The notes beneath the pieces were generated by a model. The model had not been told where the DNA came from. It saw only the letters and a list, made by a program, of their open reading frames with translations, and ran no database searches. From assembly GCA_009786495.1 (NCBI GenBank), contig WQTB01000058.1, forward strand, positions 1,968-7,548: a stretch of 5,581 nucleotides of DNA, read 5' to 3'. The DNA is from Treponema sp. GTDB taxonomy: Bacteria; Spirochaetota; Spirochaetia; Treponematales; Breznakiellaceae. Both the position numbers and the translations under genes were made by a program. This document shows positions 1 through 5,581 of this stretch, piece after piece (the first letter of the stretch is position 1; each line of letters opens with the position of its first letter).

Positions 1-1049
1 CGCCCGTTATTGCCGCAATAGAAAAAGAGGCGAATTGCAAATACGGCGAAAACGACGGCACGGATAAATCAATCAGAATTATCGCGGATCATGTAAGGTC
101 TGCCGTTTTTATTTTAGGCGACGCAAAGGCTGTAAGCCCATCCAATGTAGGAGCGGGTTATGTCCTTCGCCGCCTAATTCGCCGCGCTGTCCGTCACGGA
201 CGCAAACTGACGCCGGAAGGCATAAAACTGTCGTTAGTCGCGCAAGCCGCGGCGCGGCAGTTTGACGGCGTGTACCCTGAACTGGAAACCAATCATTCAT
301 TTATTATTAGCGAACTTGAAAAAGAAGAAGCGAAATTTATGGAAACCTTGCAAAAGGGCGAACATGAATTTGAAAAACTGCTTCCCAATTTGTTAAAGGA
401 TCCGCGCAAAATCATGTCGGGGCGGCTTGCGTTTAAACTTTACGACACTTACGGTTTTCCGATTGAACTGACAGAAGAACTTGCACGCGAATCAGGTATG
501 ACTGTAAACAGGGAAGAATTTGACGAAGCGTTTAAAAAACATCAGGAGCTCTCCCGCGCGCAAAGCGGCCAGTCATTCAAGGGCGGTCTTGGCGATCAGG
601 GCGAAATGGCGGTTAAATACCACAGCGCGACACATCTTCTGCACAAGGCGCTTAAAATGACGCTGGGCGATCATGTCGCCCAGAAAGGCAGCAATATTAC
701 CGCCGAAAGATTAAGGTTTGATTTTGCTCACGACGCGCCCATGACCGCAGAAGAAATAAAAAAAACAGAAGATATTGTCAACGAACAGATCAAAAAAGAC
801 CTTCCTGTTTTTATGGAAACAATGGGTCTTGAAGAAGCCAAAGCAGGCGGCGCTGTCGCCCTGTTCGGCGAAAAATACGAATCGCAGGTAAAAGTTTACA
901 CAATGGGGAATTCCGCTTCCGATTACTTTACAAAGGAAGTATGCGGCGGGCCGCATGTAGAAAGGATTGGGATTCTTGGAAATTTTAAGATTCAAAAAGA
1001 ACAGTCTTCGTCGGCGGGTGTAAGAAGAATTAGAGCTGTTTTAATGTAA
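1..1049 (+). CDS. alaS: Alanyl-tRNA synthetase, C-terminal part (5' end outside window), short spirochaete form
   Basis: Charges tRNA-Ala with alanine in the cytoplasm and removes mischarged Ser or Gly through its editing domain. The frame is open from base 3 and gives 348 residues; the catalytic core lies upstream of the window. Visible family landmarks are RIIADHVR (fragment residues 25-32), GYVLRRLIRRAVRHG (52-66), LYDTYGFP (from 146), the editing-site zinc motifs HSATH (207-211, bases 621-635) and CGGPH (314-318, bases 942-956), and the conserved Gln of HVAQKGS (Q227). The protein stops just after SAGVRRIRAV, so the C-terminal C-Ala domain of long AlaRS is absent. Only about 30 residues separate the helical tRNA-binding part from HSATH, so the beta-barrel insert present in E. 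coli AlaRS is missing too. A GTG at 270 is an internal valine, not a start. Full length is probably about 600 residues (inference), as in other spirochaetes. Confidence 0.96.
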   Translation, partial: PVIAAIEKEANCKYGENDGTDKSIRIIADHVRSAVFILGDAKAVSPSNVGAGYVLRRLIRRAVRHGRKLTPEGIKLSLVAQAAARQFDGVYPELETNHSFIISELEKEEAKFMETLQKGEHEFEKLLPNLLKDPRKIMSGRLAFKLYDTYGFPIELTEELARESGMTVNREEFDEAFKKHQELSRAQSGQSFKGGLGDQGEMAVKYHSATHLLHKALKMTLGDHVAQKGSNITAERLRFDFAHDAPMTAEEIKKTEDIVNEQIKKDLPVFMETMGLEEAKAGGAVALFGEKYESQVKVYTMGNSASDYFTKEVCGGPHVERIGILGNFKIQKEQSSSAGVRRIRAVLM

Positions 1050-1054
1050 CTACT

Positions 1055-1083
1055 AGCCGTTTCCATATTTTTTATGTTATATT
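1055..1083 (+). promoter_or_regulatory. Candidate extended -10 promoter for the foldase-nusB-TPR operon
   Basis: In the gap after alaS, TATATT at 1078-1083 is preceded by TGT at 1075-1077, giving an extended -10 pattern (TGnTATATT). The hexamer 17 bases upstream (AGCCGT, 1055-1060) is a poor -35, so the call rests on the -10 and on position: the predicted start site would fall about 20 bases before the foldase start codon. No terminator hairpin separates it from alaS, so read-through from alaS is also likely. Confidence 0.4.
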
Positions 1084-1101
1084 AATACTAAAGATCGGGT
1101 T

Positions 1102-1106
1102 AAAGG
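1102..1106 (+). promoter_or_regulatory. Ribosome binding site that decides the foldase start
   Basis: AAAGG at 1102-1106 directly touches an ATG at 1107, too close for initiation there. It lies 6 bases before the in-frame ATG at 1113, a workable spacing. Starting at 1113 also gives the classic MKK signal-peptide opening, so 1113 is preferred. Confidence 0.7.
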
Positions 1107-1112
1107 ATGATT

Positions 1113-2135
1113 ATGAAAAAAATATTACTTGTTATTCTTGGTTTATTAACGGCTGTCTGCGCTTTTTCGCAGTCTGATTTACAGCCGGCTGCTACAATCA
1201 ACCTTATAAGGACGGAAGCGATTACTGTCGCGCAGCTCAGGACAAGGGTTCAGCAGACAGAACGCGAAAACGGGATTACTCTAACGCAGTCTCAGCGGCT
1301 TCAGATGCTGGATGTAATGATTGGCGAAAGATTGATTTTACAGGCTGCCGAACGCGACAGGATCACTGTAACTGACAATGAAATTAACGCTCAGCTACGC
1401 GAAAGCCTCGCCGAACAGCTGGGACGCCAGCCGACTGACGCTGAATTCTCGCAGGCAATGACCGGCAATAATCTGCATATTCCGGCGAATTACGAAGATC
1501 TCAGAAGAACAGCGGTAATGCAAAGGTATATTTCAACCGCAAAAAGCGCTCTTTTAAACTCTGTTACGCCGCCGACTGAAGCGGAAATAAACGAGTTCTT
1601 CAGCGTTTCAAGAAACAATTTTATCCGCGTTGATTATGTCAATATTTCCAGTTTGATCATTCCCTACGATGCCGACGCGGTATCCAGGGCAAGGGCCAGA
1701 ACCACAGCCGATACGCTTCACAGGGAAATCAACAATAACCTTAACGCGTTTGATGAAAAATTTTATGCGACAAACCCAAGCCTTAATTACAGAAGCGACG
1801 AAGGATGGATTCCCAGAAATCAGGAAGCCGCAAGCAGATTCGGACAGGAATTTATGAATATCATTTTCAGCTTAAGGCAGGGGGCCGTTTCTCCTGTAGT
1901 AGAAACTCCTATCGGCTTTTTAATTGTTAAAGTTACAGGAAACCTGCCGTTTAAGGCTCTTGAATTAAGTGACGCAATTCAACCGGGAGTGAATATGACC
2001 GTAAGGGAATATATTTTCCAGGGATTGTACACTCAAAAATATCAGGATGCTTTTCAGCGGGGAGCCAACGAACTTATTGTAGAACTCAGGGGACGCGCGC
2101 AGGTACAGACATTTGAAAATAACATAAGATGGTAA
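1113..2135 (+). CDS. Secreted SurA/PrsA-like foldase with degenerate parvulin domain
   Basis: Predicted periplasmic chaperone of the SurA/PrsA peptidyl-prolyl isomerase family, 340 residues from the ATG at 1113. Residues 1-19 form a signal peptide: MKK, a hydrophobic stretch 4-18, and a likely signal peptidase I site after AFS (19). C16 follows TAV, a poor lipobox, so lipidation is less likely. Residues about 35-150 resemble the SurA N-terminal chaperone helices (LDVMIGERLILQAAERD, then TVTDNEI). Residues 173-275 resemble a parvulin domain, with DEGWIPR (229-235), the F-x-LRQGAVSPVVETPIGF stretch (252-269) and IVKV (271-274). The two histidines typical of active parvulins appear replaced, by S180 or L181 and by L270, so catalysis is doubtful. 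The C-terminal helices resemble the tail of SurA. nusB follows after 4 bases. From memory, the syntenic T. pallidum gene is TP1016 (Tpn39b, 'basic membrane protein'). The family call is firm; enzyme activity is not. Confidence 0.82.
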   Translation: MKKILLVILGLLTAVCAFSQSDLQPAATINLIRTEAITVAQLRTRVQQTERENGITLTQSQRLQMLDVMIGERLILQAAERDRITVTDNEINAQLRESLAEQLGRQPTDAEFSQAMTGNNLHIPANYEDLRRTAVMQRYISTAKSALLNSVTPPTEAEINEFFSVSRNNFIRVDYVNISSLIIPYDADAVSRARARTTADTLHREINNNLNAFDEKFYATNPSLNYRSDEGWIPRNQEAASRFGQEFMNIIFSLRQGAVSPVVETPIGFLIVKVTGNLPFKALELSDAIQPGVNMTVREYIFQGLYTQKYQDAFQRGANELIVELRGRAQVQTFENNIRW

Positions 2136-2139
2136 TTTA

Positions 2140-2580
2140 ATGGCCTCGTCAAGGCGAAAAGGCCGTATAATGGCTTTTCAGGCTCTCTACTTTTGGGAAT
2201 CCAACAAAGTCCCTGTAGAAGAGCTTACAGCCTTCGCGTGGATTGAAGAAGAAAAATTAAATAAAATTGACGATAACATCTGCGCGTTCTCAAGAATTTT
2301 GATTGCAGGTACAATCGAAAATATCAAAGCGGTTGACATCATGATTAAAAACCATCTTGAAAACTGGGATATAACGCGGCTAAAACGAGTAGACCTTGCG
2401 GTTTTAAGGATATCCGCGTACGCGCTGATGTATCAAAATGAAATTTCACCATCCATCGTAATTGACGAAGCAATCGGAATATGCCGCGAATTCGGCGCGG
2501 ACGATTCTTTCAAATTTGTAAACGGCGTTCTTGACAGCATTAAGGAAACGCTTAAAACGCGGCAGGCGGGCGCGGTATAA
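2140..2580 (+). CDS. nusB: Transcription antitermination factor NusB
   Basis: Small all-helical RNA-binding protein that pairs with NusE (ribosomal protein S10) on boxA RNA to support antitermination and rRNA synthesis. At 146 residues it has normal family length. The basic N-terminus SRRKGRIMAFQALY (residues 3-16) matches the NusB opening, which contacts boxA RNA. The second half holds the family signature: LENWDITRLKRVDLAVLR, then AYALMYQNEISPSIVIDEAI and FVNGVLD near the end. The gene begins 4 bases after the foldase stop. No strong Shine-Dalgarno is visible (only AGATGG at 2127-2132, inside the upstream gene), which suggests translational coupling. Its last stop base is the first base of the next start codon. 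Confidence 0.95.
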   Translation: MASSRRKGRIMAFQALYFWESNKVPVEELTAFAWIEEEKLNKIDDNICAFSRILIAGTIENIKAVDIMIKNHLENWDITRLKRVDLAVLRISAYALMYQNEISPSIVIDEAIGICREFGADDSFKFVNGVLDSIKETLKTRQAGAV

Positions 2581-4316
2581 TGGCCGGCGCTTCAAATATC
2601 AGTCAATTGCGCATAACAATTTTCGCGGGTCTTGCACTTCTTGCGATTGCGTCCGGCGTGATGATTTTTTTTTACTTTTATGAAAGAAGCGCGCACGCTT
2701 CAGTAAGACAGCAGGACAGCTTTAACCGTTTGCTGGCTGAATACGACTTAACCGCGGGGGGATTTTCTTTTTCGCAAAGCGAGATTGAATTTTTGGGCCG
2801 TCAGCTTGATAATCTTGAAAAAAGGGCGATTACTGTTGAATCATGGCTTTCAATTTTAAAACGCCGTAAGGCGCTTGCGGATATCAATGCTCCTTCGCTA
2901 GAAAATTACCGCAAATCAATCGAAAACGCAATAAACGCCTTCCCTTTGTCGCAGCCTGTCATAGCCGTAGCGTGTTCGTTTTACGCAAAACATACTAGGA
3001 TAACAGGGGATATAGAAATCCAGATAAGAAACTGGCTTCCCTTTTTAATTGATTCGCAGTATATAAGAATGCGCCTTTCGCTTCATGTTATTCTCGGCGA
3101 TTTTACCAGTCCGCAAAGCGCGTCTTACCTGCCTGTAAACATTTTTGAAACGCCCTTTAACTGGTATTCATATACTGACGGATTTTTTTCCAAAGGCGCG
3201 GAATCGATATTCGCAGACCTTGCTGTTATGAAAACAATCAAAGGCGACTACCGCGGCGCGGCGGCGGACATTCAGACGATTCTCGGCATTCTTGAAAACA
3301 GAACCGGCGCAAATAATGGCGTTGCGTTATCGGATTTAACCCTGCGTTTCGCGGCGGAGTACCATTATGACTTCGGCGACCTTTTAAGAAGCGCTTTAAT
3401 ATTTTCGCTAATAAATAGTGAGAGCGCTTTTATCCGTCAGGCGGACGCGCTTTACCTTGCAGGTTATTATGACACGGCGCAGGTAATATGGAAAATTTTA
3501 TCGGAACCTGTAAACGGGCAGTTTACGCAGGCGAATGAAACAAGCCTTTACAATCTTGCCGCAATTTCTGCGGATCAAAATGACTCGTTTTCATATTTAG
3601 AAAAACTTGTAAACTCTTCTTTTACTGGCGAAAATAATAAAACAAGATCGGATGCATGGCAGTTCGGCGTAATCAGGTACAGCCGTTTTCTTGATTATTC
3701 AAAAGCCGCCGCTTTTTTAAACGCCTCAGGCGGTTCAAACAGCAGTTACCCTTATATTGATTTGGAAATTTGTAAAAGGCTTTCGCAGGAACAAAACCCG
3801 GGAAGACAGCTTGCGCAGACATGGCTGCTTCTTGACAGGTATGAAAAAAATAAAGACCTTCATAACTGGGCTGCGTGGCTTTTTCTTTTCCAGCGAAATT
3901 ATTCTGAAGCTGATATTCTGCTTGAAAGGTTTGAACGCTATAAATTTACCGATACATGGGCGGACGTTTACAGGGCGATCAGGTTAATGAATAAAGGCGA
4001 TCTTGACGCGGCGGAGAATATTTTTAATTCGGTTGTTATGCACGATGAAAATTGGGCTGTAAACGCGAACACCGGGCGGATTCTGGAAGCGGCGCTTTCC
4101 CCTTTAAAGGCCATTGAACAATACGATCTTGCCGCGGAAAAAATCGATTTATCGTCAGTGTTAAATAAAAAGAAAGCCGCGGCGATTCAAATACGCGCCG
4201 CAAGATGCCTAAAATCCATTAACCGCATACAGGACGCGCGGTTTGCGCTCCAGTACGCTCTTTCTCTTGACCCTGAGAATCTGCAGGCAAGGATGGAACT
4301 TGACAGGCTGCTCTAA
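2580..4316 (+). CDS. Membrane-anchored TPR-repeat protein, function unknown
   Basis: A 578-residue protein with one N-terminal membrane helix (about residues 11-34, ITIFAGLALLAIASGVMIFF) and no lipobox or clear cleavage site, so it is probably a signal-anchored protein with its bulk in the periplasm (inference). The rest looks like an alpha-helical repeat solenoid. TPR-like helix pairs are clearest at about 426-455, 459-492 and 536-569, the last ending in the typical ALSLDPEN; weaker ones lie near 215-240 and 286-316. TPR arrays bind other proteins, but no catalytic motif is seen and the partner is unknown. Its ATG overlaps the nusB stop as TAATG, with AGG and GGG purine runs at 2564-2570, so it is likely made by coupled re-initiation. 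A syntenic hypothetical gene (T. pallidum TP1014, from memory) suggests a conserved treponemal protein. A run of nine T lies in the membrane-helix codons. Confidence 0.85.
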   Translation: MAGASNISQLRITIFAGLALLAIASGVMIFFYFYERSAHASVRQQDSFNRLLAEYDLTAGGFSFSQSEIEFLGRQLDNLEKRAITVESWLSILKRRKALADINAPSLENYRKSIENAINAFPLSQPVIAVACSFYAKHTRITGDIEIQIRNWLPFLIDSQYIRMRLSLHVILGDFTSPQSASYLPVNIFETPFNWYSYTDGFFSKGAESIFADLAVMKTIKGDYRGAAADIQTILGILENRTGANNGVALSDLTLRFAAEYHYDFGDLLRSALIFSLINSESAFIRQADALYLAGYYDTAQVIWKILSEPVNGQFTQANETSLYNLAAISADQNDSFSYLEKLVNSSFTGENNKTRSDAWQFGVIRYSRFLDYSKAAAFLNASGGSNSSYPYIDLEICKRLSQEQNPGRQLAQTWLLLDRYEKNKDLHNWAAWLFLFQRNYSEADILLERFERYKFTDTWADVYRAIRLMNKGDLDAAENIFNSVVMHDENWAVNANTGRILEAALSPLKAIEQYDLAAEKIDLSSVLNKKKAAAIQIRAARCLKSINRIQDARFALQYALSLDPENLQARMELDRLL

Positions 4317-4323
4317 CCGGCTC

Positions 4324-4352
4324 TTGACGCAAAAACCCAAGTTATGTATATT
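4324..4352 (+). promoter_or_regulatory. Near-consensus sigma-70 promoter for groES
   Basis: TTGACG (-35, 4324-4329) and TATATT (-10, 4347-4352) are separated by exactly 17 bases, close to the sigma-70 consensus. It starts 8 bases after the TPR stop, and transcription should begin near 4359, leaving a leader of about 30 bases before the groES ATG. No CIRCE inverted repeat (TTAGCACTC-N9-GAGTGCTAA) is present in the gap, and no heat-shock sigma-32 type pattern is evident. Confidence 0.75.
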
Positions 4353-4376
4353 GTAACAAACAAAAATTATCTTTAC

Positions 4377-4381
4377 GGAGG
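4377..4381 (+). promoter_or_regulatory. Strong Shine-Dalgarno of groES
   Basis: GGAGG at 4377-4381, followed by A, lies 9 bases before the ATG at 4391. It is the strongest ribosome binding site in the window, in keeping with a highly expressed chaperonin subunit, and it fixes the start codon. Confidence 0.85.
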
Positions 4382-4390
4382 ACATTAGAT

Positions 4391-4663
4391 ATGAAAGTAA
4401 GGCCCCTGGCAGACCGTGTTATGGTCAAATTGGAAAAAAATGAAGAAAAAACCGCCGGCGGAATTATCATCCCGGATACTGCCCAGGAAAAAACACAAAC
4501 CGGACTGGTAGTAGCAGTAGGACCAGGTACAGAAAAAGACGCCATTACTGTAAAAAGCGGCGACAAGGTAATGTACGATAAATATTCCGGAACCCAGATA
4601 AAAATTAACGGAGAAGAGCATCTTATCCTTAAAATGGCCGATATAATTGCAGTTGTTGAATAA
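4391..4663 (+). CDS. groES: Co-chaperonin GroES (Cpn10)
   Basis: Forms the heptameric lid that caps GroEL and encloses unfolded substrate in the cytoplasm. At 90 residues it is slightly short for the family but complete. It opens with [15 protein letters not shown], the standard GroES N-terminus. The mobile loop that contacts GroEL spans about residues 16-36, with hydrophobic anchor GGIIIP (23-28). The core strand GLVVAVGPG (38-46), the [13 protein letters not shown] stretch and the C-terminal [12 protein letters not shown] complete the fold. It has its own promoter and a strong ribosome binding site. No groEL follows; a lipoprotein gene does. An unlinked groES is also recalled for T. pallidum (TP1013, with groEL elsewhere), so groEL is probably at another locus. 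Confidence 0.97.
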   Translation: MKVRPLADRVMVKLEKNEEKTAGGIIIPDTAQEKTQTGLVVAVGPGTEKDAITVKSGDKVMYDKYSGTQIKINGEEHLILKMADIIAVVE

Positions 4664-4685
4664 ATAATCCGGCTTTTCAACCTTT

Positions 4686-5581
4686 ATGACAAGAAAAAAA
4701 CTTATTTTACCCGTATTGATCTGCACGCTGGCGTTTATGTTTTTTTCTTGTTCATCAAGGCTTGGATACGGTGTTTTGTTATGGTCAATCGAAGATCCCC
4801 AAATTGAATCAGGCACTGTTTTGCCTGTTTTTGTCCGTTCCAACATAGAAAAAAGATGGGTTGTAGGTCTTCCTGAATCGGATACTGCCAACAAAAATTA
4901 TAAATTTGAAATATCGCTTTACCATCTTGAGTTTGCCGGAAACAAAAAACAGGCGCAGCAGCGCAGCGAAGAGTTCGCCCCCTATGCGAGGCTTTACGCG
5001 GAAAATTTACAGGACAGGCTTCCTGTGCGCGAACATCCCGATAACGGTTCAAGATATGTCTACCGTCTGCGTCTCGGGGAAATTATAAAGATTCTTGAAT
5101 TTGTCGAAGAAGGGGTTGATCCAATCGGCACAACAGGCGATCCGCTTGAAGGCGAATGGTACAAGGTAATGACAAGCGACGGCGTTATCGGCTATTGCTT
5201 TTCGTACAGGTTAAGAATATTCGACGAAAACAACTGGTATGCCGGAATTGAGTATACAGCGCAGGCCGATCTTTTAGCGGAAATTGAAAACAGTCTTCCT
5301 GTGCCGGAAAGCGCCCAGTCCATTGCAAGCAGGCGCGAAAATCAATACATGAACGTTTATTATCAGGGTCCTGTTTATTCCAGCAGCAACTACGGAAGAT
5401 TAACCCTTGCGACAACAGGCGCTTTTACGTGGACAGGTTTTGAACTGCTTGTACCACACATTATTCCTTCGGATTCAAATGGAACAGGCCTAATAAGAAC
5501 AACTCTTGGAATATCAGCCGATCTGTCAAAAGAATACGACGGAGTGTTTACATTTGAATTTAATAACGCAAGATCGTATAA
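4686..5581 (+). CDS. SH3-type lipoprotein, 3' end outside window
   Basis: An open frame from ATG 4686 to the window edge, 298 complete codons with no stop. The N-terminus MTRKK plus a hydrophobic stretch (6-20) ends in FFSC with Cys22 (bases 4749-4751), a relaxed lipobox of the spirochaete type, so the mature protein is probably lipid-anchored to a membrane. Residues about 112-179 resemble a bacterial SH3 domain: LPVREHPDNGS, then RLRLGEIIKILE, then GEWYKVMTSDGVIGYCFSYRLRIF. A region near 43-82 (GTVLPVFVRSN to ISLYHLEF) may be a related strand set. The part after 185 (NVYYQGPVYSSSNYGRLTL and onward) is not recognised. An in-frame TAA at 4665-4667 makes 4686 the only ATG start. No Shine-Dalgarno is visible, and the gene starts 22 bases after groES, so it probably depends on groES transcription and perhaps on re-initiation. 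From memory the syntenic T. pallidum gene is TP1012. SH3b domains often bind cell wall, but the ligand here is unknown. Confidence 0.85.
   Translation, partial: MTRKKLILPVLICTLAFMFFSCSSRLGYGVLLWSIEDPQIESGTVLPVFVRSNIEKRWVVGLPESDTANKNYKFEISLYHLEFAGNKKQAQQRSEEFAPYARLYAENLQDRLPVREHPDNGSRYVYRLRLGEIIKILEFVEEGVDPIGTTGDPLEGEWYKVMTSDGVIGYCFSYRLRIFDENNWYAGIEYTAQADLLAEIENSLPVPESAQSIASRRENQYMNVYYQGPVYSSSNYGRLTLATTGAFTWTGFELLVPHIIPSDSNGTGLIRTTLGISADLSKEYDGVFTFEFNNARSY

Noticed and set aside
711..995. Minus-strand open frame opposite the AlaRS editing domain
   Set aside because: The plus strand carries unmistakable AlaRS motifs here, and the antisense product is Phe/Cys-rich with no family likeness.
1128..1160. 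Lipobox at Cys16 of the foldase (TAVC)
   Set aside because: Val at -1 and Thr at -3 fit even the relaxed spirochaete lipobox poorly; a signal peptidase I site after AFS is more plausible.
1669..1857. Short plus-strand frame inside the foldase gene
   Set aside because: It is out of frame with a well-supported gene and has no start signal or recognisable protein.
4341..4357. Short inverted repeat GTTA-N9-TAAC spanning the groES -10 box as a possible operator
   Set aside because: Arms of four bases in an AT-rich promoter are expected by chance, and it does not resemble CIRCE.
4664..4685. Possible terminator between groES and the lipoprotein gene
   Set aside because: No GC-rich hairpin followed by a T run can be formed from these 22 bases, so read-through is assumed.
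4385..5052. Minus-strand open frames opposite groES and the lipoprotein gene (4342-4680, 4385-4894, 4735-5052)
   Set aside because: They lie antisense to clear family members (GroES, SH3 lipoprotein), have no recognisable domain and no ribosome binding site evident; they are shadows.

Overview
The window reads as a conserved housekeeping block from a Treponema-type spirochaete. All genes lie on the + strand and are tightly packed. The order is alaS (3' part), SurA/PrsA-like foldase, nusB, membrane-anchored TPR protein, groES, SH3-type lipoprotein. From memory (not searched here), this matches the order of the Treponema pallidum TP1017 to TP1012 region. Three further traits point to spirochaetes: a short alanyl-tRNA synthetase, a groES with no groEL beside it, and a lipoprotein with a relaxed lipobox (FFSC). 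The moderate base composition, richer in G+C than Borrelia, would suit a gut or free-living treponeme, but the species cannot be named from the sequence.

Layout: bases 1-1049 hold the C-terminal 348 codons of AlaRS, entering from the left edge. A 63-base gap (1050-1112) carries a plausible extended -10 promoter and the ribosome binding site of the foldase gene (1113-2135). nusB (2140-2580) follows after 4 bases. The TPR gene (2580-4316) overlaps the nusB stop by one base (TAATG), so these three genes look like one translationally coupled operon. The next gap (4317-4390) contains a near-consensus sigma-70 promoter and a strong Shine-Dalgarno for groES (4391-4663). A lipoprotein gene starts 22 bases later at 4686 and runs off the right edge without a stop.

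How the genes fit together: the window pairs gene-expression functions (AlaRS, NusB) with protein folding and envelope functions (periplasmic foldase, GroES, an anchored TPR scaffold, an SH3 lipoprotein). No mobile element, CRISPR array, RNA gene, convincing terminator or novel multi-gene system was seen. The points most worth checking are the doubly reduced AlaRS, the parvulin-like domain without its usual histidines, and the orphan groES with a housekeeping promoter and no CIRCE operator.
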